Assembly: GCF_021412625.1 (NCBI RefSeq)
Contig: NZ_JAKCFI010000020.1
Coordinates: 1 to 64,000 of the forward strand
Direction: 5' to 3'
Source of the DNA: Myxococcus stipitatus
Lineage (GTDB): Bacteria; Myxococcota; Myxococcia; Myxococcales; Myxococcaceae
Length of the DNA: 64,000 bases
Both the position numbers and the translations under genes were made by a program. This document shows, piece by piece, positions 7,669 to 16,561 of the stretch. The notes beneath the pieces were generated by a model. That model was not told the origin of the DNA. It made no database searches and was given only the letters and a program-made list of their open reading frames with translations. How positions within the stretch are numbered: the stretch's first letter is position 1; each line of letters begins with the position of its first letter.

Positions 7669-10600
7669 GGAGAACGAGCCGCCTTCTTCTTGAGCGCGGG
7701 GAGCATCTTCTTCACGCGCCCGGCCTCCTCCGCGTCACCCGCGAGCAGGAGGTAGGTCTCGTAGGAGGCCACCGCGCGGGCCAGCTCCCCGGACTCCCGC
7801 ACCAGCACGTCGGCCAGGGCCAGGTGGGCCGGCCCGTCCGTGGGCTCCAGCTCCACCGCCTTCGCCAGCGCGCTCTTCGCCACCGCCTCCTGACGCTGCT
7901 TCGCGGCCACCAGGCCCAGCGCCAGGTACGAGCGGCCCTCGAAGGGCGCCAGCCGCACCGCCTCGTCCGCGGCCTCGCGCGCCTCCTTGAGCGCCCCCGC
8001 CCCGAGCAGCGCCCGCGCCATGGCGGCCCGCGCGAAGGCCTTGTCCCAGACGGTGGGCGCGCGCGTGGCCAGGTCCTCCAGCGTCCGGGCCGCCGGCTTG
8101 CCGCCACCGGGGAGCTGGACATACAGCTCGCCCACCCGGCCGCACGTCGCGTCCGGCCCCTCGCGCCGCGCCGCCGCGAAGGCCGCGTCCGCGTTGTCCA
8201 CGTTGCCCTGGCGCAGGAAGGCGTGGGCAATCTCGCAGAAGGTGTCCGGGTCCTTCGGGTCCAGCTTGTTGGCGCGCTCCAGCGCGGCGAAGCCGCCCTT
8301 CGCGTCGCCCGACGCGAAGAGGATGGCGGCCCGCAGCCGGTGCGCCTCGGCGTCCTCGCCGGCCAGCTTCGTGGCGCGGCCCACCGCGCCCTCGGCGTCC
8401 TTGCGGCGCCCCGCGTGGAACAGGGCCAGCGCGAAGCCCTTGTGCGCGGCGGCGCTGCCCGGGTTGTCGAGCTGCCACGCCTCGAACTGCTTGAGGGCCT
8501 CCGGGGTGCGGCCCAGCGCCAGCAGCGTGCGGCCCAGCGCGTCGCGCGCCTCGCCGTGCGAACCGTTGCGCTCCACCGCCTGCGTCAGCGGCTCGAGGGC
8601 CATGTCCGGCAGGCCGCGCGACAGCAGCAGCCGCCCCAGCGAGCACGAGGCCTCGTAGTCGCGCGGGTCCTTCTGCGCCTCCTGGAACTGCTTCTGCGCC
8701 TTGTCGAACGCGCGCTCGCGCCAGTACACCTGCCCCAGCGCGACGCGCATGTCGTTGCGCGGGCGCTTCGAGGCCTGGAGCGCCTTCTCCAGCAGCTCGC
8801 GGGCCTGGGAGGCGTTGCCCTCCGCGGCATCGACCAGGGCCAGCAGCGACACGGCCTCCGGCGGGTAGCGGTCGTTCACCCGGGTGCGCGCGAGCTCCGC
8901 GCGCGCCTTCTTCCAGTCGCCCAGCCGGACGAGGGCCGCGCCGCGCACCATGGCCACCTTGCGCCCGCCCTCCGCCTCCAGGCGCGTCAGCACGTCGCGC
9001 TCGCGGTCGCGGTCCAGCAGCGTCCGCCCCAGCCCCTCGCGGGCCTCCTCGCTCTTGGGCTGCGACTTGAGCGCGGCCTCGTACGCGGCCTGCGCCGCGT
9101 CCAGCTTGCCGGCGGCGCGGCTGGCGGCGGCCAGCGCGAGCTGGAAATCGAAGGCCAGCGGCCCCTGCGTCCCCTTGCCCAGCAGCGCGCGCGCCTCGTC
9201 GTGGCGGCCGACGGCGGACAACAGCCTCCCCTGCGTCAGGTCGAGGCGAGGCTTGAGCGAGGCGGGCAACAGCGCGTCCTTCGCCAGGGGCTCCACGTCC
9301 GCGAGCGCCGCGGGCAGGTCCTGCTCCAGCGCGAGCCGGGCCTCCGCCTGTCCCAGCCGCGCCACGGGGTGCGAGGGCGAGCGGGTGCGCGCCTTCTCGA
9401 ACATCTCGATGGCGTGAGGGTAGTCCTCCGCGCCGAGGTAGTAGCCCCCCAGCGCCACCAGGGCGCGCACGTTGGACGGCGAGGCCCGTAGCGCGCGGTC
9501 GAAGCGCTCGAGCGCCTTCTTCTCGTCCTTCGCCGCCAGGTACAGGCTGCCCGCGAGCGCCTGCACCTCCGTGCCCTCCTCGGTGGCGGCGAGCAACGCG
9601 CGGCGCGCGGGCTCCCGCCCCCGGTCGTCCGCGACGAGCACGTTGGTGGCGAGCACCAGCCCCGGCGCCGCCTCCTTCACGCCGGGCTTCTCCAGCGCCT
9701 CCAGCGCGAGCTGGCGGTCCTCCGGAGACATCCCGTGGTCGGAGAAGCGCAGCGCGCGCGCCCACGCGGTGAGCGCCCACGCGCGGCTGCTGCCCTCGTC
9801 CATCTCCCGCGCGCGGCCCAGCTGCTCCAGCGCGCCATCCAACGACGCCCGGGTGTCCTGGGTGATGAGGTCCTCGGCGCGGGACAGCGCCTCGTTGAGC
9901 GTCTGCCCGCCCGCGTTCGCGCGGACCTTGAGGAAGCCGACCACCACCACCCCGAGCACCAGCGCCAGCGTGACGCCGGCGGCCACCTTCACGCCGTTGC
10001 GCTTGATGAACGACGTCTTGGCCGCCTCGCGCGCCAGCTTCTGGCGCAGCTCCTTCTCGTACGCGGCGGTGAGCGCCTCCGTGTCCTGCTTGGGCGCCTT
10101 CTCCCGCGCCGCCTGGGGGGACGCCTCCGCGGCGTCCGGGATGTCATCGAGCAGCGAGCGCTTCGAGCCCGAGCCCCGAGCCGGCTGGGACGCCCGCGCG
10201 GCGACGGGCGCGGCGCCCGTGGGCTCCGGCGGGGGCAGGTCCCCGAGCAGCCCTCCCCCCGAGGCGGGGATGACGGGCTTGGCCGTGGTGAACTCGCTCG
10301 TGCGCAGCAGCGGCAGCTCCCCGGTGGGCTCCGCCTCCGAGGCGGGGATGACGGGCTTGGCCGTGGTGAACTCGCTCGTGCGCAGCAGCGGGAGCTCCCC
10401 GGTGGACTCCCCCGAGGGCGCCGACTCCGAGGGGGGCGCCCCATCACCGGCGTCCGAAGGCGCCGCGCCGCGCTCGGACGGGTCCGCCGCGTCGGCGTCC
10501 GGCCGCGCGGGCGCGTCCGCCGCAGCCCCGGACGCGTCCGAGGAGGCCGCGTCGTCCTCGTCGGACAGCGACAGGTCGAGGCTGGGCAGCTGCGGCCCGA

Positions 10601-11351
10601 GCGCCCCTTCGGGCACGGGCCGGTCGATCAACCCCAGCGAGTCCCTCGCGACGGGCGGCTCGACAGTCGCCGCGGACTCCGACTCCGCGACACTCCCCTG
10701 CCCCGCAGCGCTCGCCAGGTCCGCCGCGGCGCGGGCCGCCGGAGCCCGGGCGCCCGCGACGGGCGCGCTCGCCGCCGCCTTCGCCGCGTCCCCGAGCGCC
10801 GCCGCGCGCAACCTCGCCGCCGCCATGGGCGCCACCGTCGGGTGGGTCCCCGCGTGGTCTTCGTCGGGCTTCGCGCCGCCCTCGGCCTCCGGCTCCTCGG
10901 GCTTCTCCAGCCCCATCAGGTCCGCGAACACGGGCGCGGGCCCCCCGGCCAGGGCCTGCTGGGCCTGCTCCAGCCACAACTTCACTCGACCGTCGTTGGG
11001 CTGCAGCGCCACCGCCTTGCGGAGGATGGGCAGCGCCGAGCGGTACAGCCCGCGCTGCAACAGCACCTCGCCAATCAGGTTGTACGCGTAGGGGTTGTCC
11101 TTCTCGATGGCGATGGCCCGGTCGAACTGCTCCATCGCCTCCGCGGGACGCCCCAGGTGGATGAGGGCCTTGCCCCACAACACCCGGCCCACCGTCGAGG
11201 ACGGGTGGTGGGAAATCCCCTGCTCACACACCTCGATGGCGCGTGCCGCATCCCCTTTTTCCAACAGGGCCTTGGCCAGCTCGACGAAGACGGATGAAGT
11301 GGGGTCCTGCCGGAGGAGCTGCTCGTATCGCTCCACCATCGACTTGGCCAT
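7665..11351 (-). CDS. large membrane-anchored TPR protein
   Basis: 1228 residues from ATG 11351 (MAKSMVERYEQLL). TPR helices fill the first 150 residues. A long Ala/Pro/Glu/Asp-rich, low-complexity linker follows. A single membrane segment lies near residues 450-470 (VKVAAGVTLALVLGVVVVGFL) behind a basic KRNG. About 750 residues of TPR repeats complete the protein. With no signal peptide, the first TPR block should be cytoplasmic and the second periplasmic, so the protein could link events on both sides of the inner membrane. The linker carries a 26-residue near-exact tandem duplication (GELPLLRTSEFTTAKPVIPAS). The layout resembles the other giant TPR protein at 19835, but without the zinc ribbon. 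The partner is unknown; the small membrane protein at 7291 is co-translated. Confidence 0.85.
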   Translation of the reverse strand: MAKSMVERYEQLLRQDPTSSVFVELAKALLEKGDAARAIEVCEQGISHHPSSTVGRVLWGKALIHLGRPAEAMEQFDRAIAIEKDNPYAYNLIGEVLLQRGLYRSALPILRKAVALQPNDGRVKLWLEQAQQALAGGPAPVFADLMGLEKPEEPEAEGGAKPDEDHAGTHPTVAPMAAARLRAAALGDAAKAAASAPVAGARAPAARAAADLASAAGQGSVAESESAATVEPPVARDSLGLIDRPVPEGALGPQLPSLDLSLSDEDDAASSDASGAAADAPARPDADAADPSERGAAPSDAGDGAPPSESAPSGESTGELPLLRTSEFTTAKPVIPASEAEPTGELPLLRTSEFTTAKPVIPASGGGLLGDLPPPEPTGAAPVAARASQPARGSGSKRSLLDDIPDAAEASPQAAREKAPKQDTEALTAAYEKELRQKLAREAAKTSFIKRNGVKVAAGVTLALVLGVVVVGFLKVRANAGGQTLNEALSRAEDLITQDTRASLDGALEQLGRAREMDEGSSRAWALTAWARALRFSDHGMSPEDRQLALEALEKPGVKEAAPGLVLATNVLVADDRGREPARRALLAATEEGTEVQALAGSLYLAAKDEKKALERFDRALRASPSNVRALVALGGYYLGAEDYPHAIEMFEKARTRSPSHPVARLGQAEARLALEQDLPAALADVEPLAKDALLPASLKPRLDLTQGRLLSAVGRHDEARALLGKGTQGPLAFDFQLALAAASRAAGKLDAAQAAYEAALKSQPKSEEAREGLGRTLLDRDRERDVLTRLEAEGGRKVAMVRGAALVRLGDWKKARAELARTRVNDRYPPEAVSLLALVDAAEGNASQARELLEKALQASKRPRNDMRVALGQVYWRERAFDKAQKQFQEAQKDPRDYEASCSLGRLLLSRGLPDMALEPLTQAVERNGSHGEARDALGRTLLALGRTPEALKQFEAWQLDNPGSAAAHKGFALALFHAGRRKDAEGAVGRATKLAGEDAEAHRLRAAILFASGDAKGGFAALERANKLDPKDPDTFCEIAHAFLRQGNVDNADAAFAAARREGPDATCGRVGELYVQLPGGGKPAARTLEDLATRAPTVWDKAFARAAMARALLGAGALKEAREAADEAVRLAPFEGRSYLALGLVAAKQRQEAVAKSALAKAVELEPTDGPAHLALADVLVRESGELARAVASYETYLLLAGDAEEAGRVKKMLPALKKKAARSP
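10261..10416 (-). repeat. tandem 78-base duplication inside the TPR gene linker
   Basis: Two copies with a 78-base period (10261-10338 and 10339-10416). About the first 70 bases are identical but for one position, after which the copies diverge. It encodes 26 residues (TGELPLLRTSEFTTAKPVIP type) and keeps frame. The near identity at silent positions points to a recent duplication. Confidence 0.85.
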
Positions 11352-11442
11352 GTGCGCTCGCGACTCCGGTACTCGGGCGGGGAGCCGGACCATAGCACCG
11401 CGACCTCGTCCCGGGAGGCACCCGGTGTTACCGTCCCACCCC

Positions 11443-11865
11443 GTGAATCGCCTGCCCGCCCTCCTCCTCGCGCTCGCCCTGGGTGCGTGCGCAACCGCAT
11501 CCAAGAAATCCAACCTGGAAGCACTCAAACCCACCGTGGAGCGCTTCCATCAGCTCATCCGCTGGAAGGACTTCCGGGCGGCCGGGGCCCTCATCGTCCC
11601 GGAGAAGCGCACCGCCTTCTCCCGCGCCCGCGCCGCCCTCCACGACGACCGCGACCTGAGCATCACCGACTACGAAATCGAGGAGGTTCAGATTTCCGAG
11701 GACGGGCTGCGCGCCACGGTGCACAGCCGCATCCAGTGGATGCGCCTGCCGTCCGCCTCCGAGCACACCGACATGGTCGCTTCGGAGTTCGTGTTCGAGG
11801 GCGGCGCGTGGATGCTGGAGAGCCAGGACGCCGGCCCCTTCGCGGACGAGCTGCCTGCCCCCTGA
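11443..11865 (+). CDS. lipoprotein of unknown function
   Basis: 140 residues from a GTG at 11443. It begins with a short lipoprotein signal, VNRLPALLLALALGAC, so the mature protein is lipidated at Cys16. The mature region starts with a helix (LEALKPTVERFHQLIRWKDF) and continues as an NTF2/SnoaL-like alpha+beta pattern: VQISEDGLRATVHSRIQW, then ASEFVFEGGAWMLE. Small lipoproteins of this kind with an NTF2-like fold are frequent in myxobacteria, but this fold call is by eye. It is divergent from the TPR gene with a 91-base spacer, and convergent with the SDR gene. Confidence 0.7.
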   Translation: MNRLPALLLALALGACATASKKSNLEALKPTVERFHQLIRWKDFRAAGALIVPEKRTAFSRARAALHDDRDLSITDYEIEEVQISEDGLRATVHSRIQWMRLPSASEHTDMVASEFVFEGGAWMLESQDAGPFADELPAP

Positions 11866-11869
11866 AAAG

Positions 11870-12011
11870 AAACCGCCCACCGACTCGGGGCCGGCCGAGG
11901 CGGTGGGCGTCGGGAGCTCCCCCATGGAGCGCCCTACAAGAATCCGCCCATCGTCCCGGGGCCGGCCGAGACGATGGGCGTCGGGAGCTCCCCCATGGAG
12001 CGCCCTGACAT
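11870..12011. repeat. two tandem 71-base units, each folding into a hairpin
   Basis: Unit 1 is 11870-11940 and unit 2 is 11941-12011. Each holds a stem: CGCCCACCG with CGGTGGGCG (11874-11882 with 11901-11909), and CGCCCATCGT with ACGATGGGCG (11945-11954 with 11971-11980). The two stems differ by a compensated change (C-G at 11880/11903 becomes T-A at 11951/11974), which argues that the structure is selected. The rest of the unit (GGGAGCTCCCCCATGGAGCG) is identical in both. It lies between convergent genes, so a terminator or mRNA-stabilising role is possible. Confidence 0.8.
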
Positions 12012-12267
12012 GTTGACGGGGTGGCGCCTTGCTTCAGGCCCGCGCCGCCGCGCCGTGATGCCGGACCCAAGAGCAATGGCGATGCCAGCCGCCACGCCCA
12101 GGGCCCCGCACCGCGCTCGCCTCGTGAATCCAGGGGGTTGGAGCATCGAGCGGCGGGGGGTACGGCGCACCGCCCGTCCGGTCGCTGACACCCATGTCAT
12201 GGGGGCCAGCCGTGGGCGTCGCGCCGGGCACGACAATCGTGTCAGGGGCCTTCGACTTTTTCGGCCG
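12012..12267. other. intergenic stretch, no gene assigned
   Basis: A minus-strand open frame of 100 codons (12236-11934) covers this and the hairpin units. It would encode a short hydrophobic stretch and an arginine-rich tail, but its third-position base use is no better than background and it ends inside the repeat units. I do not call it. Nothing else is recognisable. Confidence 0.4.
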
Positions 12268-13191
12268 CTAGTCGCCCTGGATGGAGCGGATCGTCTCCCG
12301 CATGGAGTGGCGGGGCTTCCAGGCCACGTCCTTCACCCAGCGGCCACCGTCCACGGCGCACAGGAACTGGATGTGGTCCAGCTCCGGGGGCGGGAAGTTG
12401 GCGAGCCGGTACTTGAAGAGCATGCCCAGCAGGGGCCGGGCGACGGGGTGGGGCACGGGGATGGGGGTGTTGCCCAGCTCGCGCATCACCGCGGACAGGG
12501 GCACCTCGCCCGGGCCGACGACGTTGTAGACGCCCTTGGGCTCCGGCCGCAGGGCCTCCACCATGGCGCGGGCGACGTCCTCCACGTGGATGAGCTGCAC
12601 CATGGGGTCGAAGCCGGCCAGCACCCAGGGGTGACGCAGGCGCAGGTAGTTGGACGGCGCGTTCTTGATGGTGGGCCCGACGATGTGGACCGGCCGCAGA
12701 ATCACCGTCTCGATGTGGGGGTGCTTCCAGAAGAAGCCATGCGCGAGCATGTCCACTTCGATGAGGTCCCTCACGCCGGAGAAGCGGCTGGCCGCCATGA
12801 GCGGCGCGTCCTCGGTGAGGAAGTTGGAGTTGTCCGGGCTGGGGCCGTAGACGTTGGCGGACGAGAGGACGACGACCTTCTTCACGCCGTACTTCGCGCA
12901 GTACTCCAACAGGCGCGTGGTGCCCACGACGTTGAACGAGTGGTGCTCCTCCTCGCTCATCCGGGGGTCATGCATGATGCCCATGTGGATGACGGCGCGG
13001 ACCTCGTTCTTGCGGAAGACGTCCTCCGCCTTCTTCTTGCGCAGGTCCAGCTCGTACATCTCCACGTCTTTCGGCCGGCCCGCGAAGGGGCGCCGGTCGA
13101 TGCCGATGATGCGCTCGTGCTTGTGGAGGAGCTTCGCGAGGGTGCGGCCGAGGTTGCCGCTGATGCCCGTGACGACGACGGCCGGTCTCAT
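12268..13191 (-). CDS. NAD(P)-dependent epimerase/dehydratase-like SDR protein with atypical active site
   Basis: 307 residues, the length of extended SDR proteins. The Rossmann dinucleotide motif TGISGNLGR is at the N-terminus and the SSANVYG strand is present. The usual YxxxK catalytic pair appears as FSGVR in SRFSGVRDLIEVD, so the Tyr and Lys are replaced by Phe and Arg. The C-terminal half (VYNVVGPGEVPLSAVMREL) is typical of nucleoside-diphosphate-sugar epimerase relatives. It may bind a cofactor without classical catalysis, or use a different mechanism. It lies 34 bases downstream of an acyltransferase gene on the same strand, which suggests a shared role in lipid or glycolipid metabolism. 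Substrate unknown. Confidence 0.8.
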   Translation of the reverse strand: MRPAVVVTGISGNLGRTLAKLLHKHERIIGIDRRPFAGRPKDVEMYELDLRKKKAEDVFRKNEVRAVIHMGIMHDPRMSEEEHHSFNVVGTTRLLEYCAKYGVKKVVVLSSANVYGPSPDNSNFLTEDAPLMAASRFSGVRDLIEVDMLAHGFFWKHPHIETVILRPVHIVGPTIKNAPSNYLRLRHPWVLAGFDPMVQLIHVEDVARAMVEALRPEPKGVYNVVGPGEVPLSAVMRELGNTPIPVPHPVARPLLGMLFKYRLANFPPPELDHIQFLCAVDGGRWVKDVAWKPRHSMRETIRSIQGD

Positions 13192-13225
13192 GGTGTGTGC
13201 CTCTTAGCACCGCCAGGGCGGGCGC

Positions 13226-14080
13226 TCACCAGAACACGCCCCGGCGTTCCTTGAGGCCCTGGTGGAGCATGGACTGGATGGAGGCCTTCACCGTGCGGAC
13301 CTTCTTGTCCAGCTCGCTGTCCTCGTCGTCCGGCCGGCCGGTGAAGTGCATCGGGTCGCCGTAGTAGATGCGGTACTTGGTGGGCAGCGGGATGGGCAGG
13401 CCCGTGGGGGTGACGGGGAAGGCGGGGAACCCGAACAGCTTCGCCACGGGCTTGAGGTCCATGAGCGCGGGGGCCTGCTCCTCCGCGCCGACGACGGCCA
13501 CCGGGACGATGGGGGTGCGCGTCTCCAGCGCCAGGCGCATGAAGCCCAGGCCGAACTCCTGGAGCTGGTAGCGCTGGGGCCACAGCTTGCTGATGCCGCG
13601 CTGCCCTTCCGGGAACACGAGGATGGCCTCGTCCGACTCCAGGAGGCGCCGGCAGTTCTCCGGCGTGCCGACAATCTGGCCCATGCGGGCCATGAAGGTG
13701 GAGACGTAGGGCAGCGACGGCACCCACTTCTCCACCATGCTGCGGATGGCGCGCGGCGGGTTGGCCTCCAGCATCATGGAGACGCCAATCATGGCGCCGT
13801 CGAGCGGGAGCTGGCCGGAGTGGTTGGACACCAGCAGCACGCGGCCGGCGGGGACCTTCTCGATGCCGAAGGTCTCCACGCGGAAGTAGTTGCGGTACAG
13901 CCACAGGAAGGGGGCCACCGCCGACAGGCTGAAGTCGAGGTTGTAGCCGAACGGGTCGACCCCGTACTCGTTCTGAGGCCGCGCCAGGGCCTGGAGCCGC
14001 TCCTTCTGCTCCTCGTTGGCCAGCCGGTCGGTCCACTCCCGCAGGCCCTTCTTCACTCTGTCGCCCAGACGCTCCAGCAT
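13226..14080 (-). CDS. lysophospholipid-type acyltransferase (PlsC-like)
   Basis: 284 residues. It has the acyltransferase block I in a variant form, SNHSGQLPLDGAM, where the spacing between the conserved His and Asp is longer than the NHx4D of classical PlsC. This variant occurs in a distinct branch of the family, from memory. Block III follows as FPEGQRGISK, then a hydrophobic segment (TRTPIVPVAVVGAEEQAP). The enzyme probably transfers a fatty acyl group from acyl-CoA or acyl-ACP to a lipid at the inner face of the membrane. It is the first gene of a two-gene unit with the SDR protein. The start at ATG 14080 is the only sensible one. Confidence 0.82.
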   Translation of the reverse strand: MLERLGDRVKKGLREWTDRLANEEQKERLQALARPQNEYGVDPFGYNLDFSLSAVAPFLWLYRNYFRVETFGIEKVPAGRVLLVSNHSGQLPLDGAMIGVSMMLEANPPRAIRSMVEKWVPSLPYVSTFMARMGQIVGTPENCRRLLESDEAILVFPEGQRGISKLWPQRYQLQEFGLGFMRLALETRTPIVPVAVVGAEEQAPALMDLKPVAKLFGFPAFPVTPTGLPIPLPTKYRIYYGDPMHFTGRPDDEDSELDKKVRTVKASIQSMLHQGLKERRGVFW

Positions 14081-14155
14081 ATGCGGGATTCTTTACACCA
14101 CTGTCACCCTCGACCGGGAGAGGGCGTGGAGAATCCCGCGAAGGAGTCCTCCATC

Positions 14156-15472
14156 ATGCGAATCGCTCCGCGTCCGACCGCTTCCACCGTGGCCCCGCGG
14201 TCCGAGCCGCTCGCGCGCCCGGCGGACGTCTCCGCGCGCGCCCCCCGGGACCTGGAGCGCGTCCCGGGCGAGGCCGTCGCGTTCATCGACGACTTCCACG
14301 CGAGGCTGGACCTGCCCGCCGCGAGGTTGAAGGAGAAACAGGCGCTCCTGCGCGAGCGGCCCTCCGCGCTCTTCCGGATGATGCCGGCCCTGTTCCACGC
14401 GGACGTGCGGGGCCCCTATGCCGCGGAGGCCCGGCTCCTCGAGCGCCCCGCCCCCCGCGTCCAGGTGGTGGGCGACGCGCACGTGGGCAACCTGGGCACC
14501 TTCCGCGGGCCGGATGGCGCGCCGGTCTGGGGCCTCAATGACTTCGACCTGTCCGGCCAGGGCTCGCCGGAGATGGACCTGGCGCGCATGGCGACCAGCG
14601 CGGCGCTCACCGCGCGCGAGTCGGGCCTGTCGTCGAAGGAGCAGGCCGAGGTGGTGCGCGCCTTCGCGGACGCCTACTTCTCGACGCTGGCGGCGCTCGC
14701 CGGGGGTGAGCGGAACCCGGGCGCGTTCCTCACGAAGAAGGAGGCCACGGGCAAGGTGGACGACCTCATCGACGAGGCCCGGGAGGCGTCGCGGGCCCGG
14801 CTGGTGAAGGAGTACGCGAAGGTGGACGGCCCGGACTCGGCGCGCTTCCGCGCCACGGACACGCTGCGGCCGCTGTCCGCCACGAGGCAGCGGGAGGTCA
14901 TCGCGGCGCTGGGCGCGCACACCGCCACGCTGGAGGGTGCCCAGCAGGTCGCCCTGCCCCTTCGGGTCCTCGACGTGGCCCAGCGCCTGGACGCGGGAGG
15001 CAGCAGCTATGGGCTGGAGCGTTTCTACGTGCTGGCGAAGGCGTCGCAGCCCGGAGCCCCGCCGGTGTTGCTGGAGCTCAAGGAGCTGCTGGCCAACAGC
15101 CTGACGTCGCCGCCCAGCGCCGCGGATGGGCAGGCGGTGGTGGAGGCACAGCGCGCGGTGGTGGGGGACCTCAACCCCCTGACGGGCGCCACGCGACTGG
15201 GCGGCCGGGCGTTCCTGGTGCGCGAGGTGGAGCCGGAGAAGACGAAGCTGGGCGACAAGGCGTTGACGGGCAAGAAGGACCTGCGCTCCGTGTTCGCCCA
15301 GGCCGGCCAGGTGCTGGCGCGCGCGCATGGCGCCACGCCAGGGAGCGCGAGGAAGCTGGCGGACTGGGTGGGCGACGACGCGGCGGTGGCGAGCGTCCGG
15401 TTGGAGGCATTCGCGAGGGGCTACGCGGACCAGGTCACGGCGGACTGGCGTGCACTGCGCGACGCCGCCTGA
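14156..15472 (+). CDS. DUF2252 family protein
   Basis: 438 residues from ATG 14156, which has AAGGAG about ten bases upstream. Marks of DUF2252 are VVGDAHVGNLGTF and LNDFDLSGQGSPEMDLARM in the N-terminal half, which look like the catalytic HxxN and DFD of a kinase-like (APH) fold. The C-terminal half carries LFVREVEP-type and HGATPGSARKLADWVGDD motifs, also typical. The biochemical activity of DUF2252 is not known to me. There is no signal peptide. It is divergent from the acyltransferase gene (75-base spacer). Confidence 0.85.
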   Translation: MRIAPRPTASTVAPRSEPLARPADVSARAPRDLERVPGEAVAFIDDFHARLDLPAARLKEKQALLRERPSALFRMMPALFHADVRGPYAAEARLLERPAPRVQVVGDAHVGNLGTFRGPDGAPVWGLNDFDLSGQGSPEMDLARMATSAALTARESGLSSKEQAEVVRAFADAYFSTLAALAGGERNPGAFLTKKEATGKVDDLIDEAREASRARLVKEYAKVDGPDSARFRATDTLRPLSATRQREVIAALGAHTATLEGAQQVALPLRVLDVAQRLDAGGSSYGLERFYVLAKASQPGAPPVLLELKELLANSLTSPPSAADGQAVVEAQRAVVGDLNPLTGATRLGGRAFLVREVEPEKTKLGDKALTGKKDLRSVFAQAGQVLARAHGATPGSARKLADWVGDDAAVASVRLEAFARGYADQVTADWRALRDAA

Positions 15473-15550
15473 GCCGTCCCCTCCTGCAGTGGACGCTCGG
15501 GAGCGACGAGGGATGCGAGCCGGACGCGAGGTCCCCATGTCCCGTCACGC

Positions 15551-16270
15551 ATGCGTCCGTCGTTCGTTGGCTCGTGGCTGGTGGTGGGGATGCTCGTGGG
15601 GTGCTCGATGAGCGCCACCTCGCCATGGAAACCGACTCCGCGCGGGGAGCCCGCCTCCGACACGGAGCGGCTCCCCGTGCTCCTGGTCCATGGCATCGAC
15701 AACGACGCGAGCGCCTTCGACGCGCTCCGCGAGCGCCTGGAGCGGGAGGGCTGGCGCCATGTCCATGCCCTGTCGTTGACGCCCAACGACGGCACGGAGG
15801 AGCTGCCCCGGCTGGCGCGGCAGGTGGCCACCGAGGCGGAGGCGCTGCGCGCCCGCGCCGGCGTCAGCCGCGTGGACGTGGTGGGCTTCAGCATGGGAGC
15901 GCTCGTGACGCGCTACTGGCTGCAGATGATGGCGGGGCGCGAGCGGGTGCGGCGCTTCGTCTCCATCTCCGGTCCCCACGCGGGGACGTGGCTCGCGGCC
16001 CTGCGCCGGGGACGCGGGGTGGCGCAGATGCGGCCCGGCAGCCGGCTGCTGCGCGCGCTCCAACAGGACCCGGCTCCCTGGGGCGACGTGGAGGTCCACA
16101 GCTTCTGGACGCCGTGGGACCTGACCATCCTCCCCGCCTCCAGCTCCCACCTCGCGGGCGCCGTCGAGGAGCGCACCTTCCCGGTGCTGCTCCACCCGTG
16201 GATGCTCACCGACGAGCGCGTGCTCGACGCCGTGGAGGAGGCACTCGCCGCGCCCGCCCGTCCCCGCTGA
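15551..16270 (+). CDS. alpha/beta-hydrolase lipoprotein, lipase/esterase type
   Basis: 239 residues. A lipoprotein signal ends in GMLVGC, so the protein should be anchored in the envelope. The hydrolase core begins with LPVLLVHGIDN (oxyanion strand HG). The nucleophile elbow is VVGFSMGAL, followed by VSISGPHAGTWLA. A late DLTILPASSSHLAGA segment holds the likely catalytic Asp and His region. Pattern and length fit triacylglycerol-lipase or PGAP1-like esterases; substrate unknown. It lies 78 bases after the DUF2252 gene, same direction. A hairpin follows its stop. Confidence 0.82.
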   Translation: MRPSFVGSWLVVGMLVGCSMSATSPWKPTPRGEPASDTERLPVLLVHGIDNDASAFDALRERLEREGWRHVHALSLTPNDGTEELPRLARQVATEAEALRARAGVSRVDVVGFSMGALVTRYWLQMMAGRERVRRFVSISGPHAGTWLAALRRGRGVAQMRPGSRLLRALQQDPAPWGDVEVHSFWTPWDLTILPASSSHLAGAVEERTFPVLLHPWMLTDERVLDAVEEALAAPARPR

Positions 16271-16294
16271 CGCAGGGGCCCGCGCACCACCTCA

Positions 16295-16315
16295 TCAGCG
16301 AGGCGACCTCGCTGA
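16295..16315. terminator. hairpin between convergent genes
   Basis: TCAGCGAGG and CCTCGCTGA form a perfect 9-bp stem around a CGA loop, 24 bases after the lipase stop. There is no U-tract. A bidirectional terminator is the simplest reading. Confidence 0.45.
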
Positions 16316-16406
16316 CACGAGGCCCATGCACCACCGGACGAGCGTCGTATCCGACACGCCGGTGCGGAGAGGCCCCCACGAGCGGCTCGCCCGGCGCGCG
16401 GCCTCG

Positions 16407-16530
16407 CGCCCATCCTTGAAACCAGGCGTCGCCTCCGGTGCGCGCTCGATGCGAGGACGTGCCCCGAGAGCGGCGCAACCCACACGCACGCGGCGCCATC
16501 CTTTGAACCAGGCGCCGCCTCCGGTGCGGC
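16407..16530. repeat. imperfect 86-base tandem repeat in a 291-base intergenic region
   Basis: The same segment of about 37 bases (CCATCCTT-type start, then CCAGGCG-CGCCTCCGGTGCG) occurs at about 16407-16444 and 16493-16529, 86 bases apart. Each copy contains a small AGGCG/CGCCT inverted repeat. The remainder of 16271-16561 holds only the hairpin at 16295. No gene is visible. Confidence 0.6.
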
Positions 16531-16561
16531 CATGCTGCGTGGAGGAGCCCCCGCCAGCGCC

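Noticed and set aside
11934..12236. Minus-strand gene of 100 codons with a hydrophobic stretch
   Set aside because: Base use at third positions is background-like and its end lies in the hairpin repeat units.
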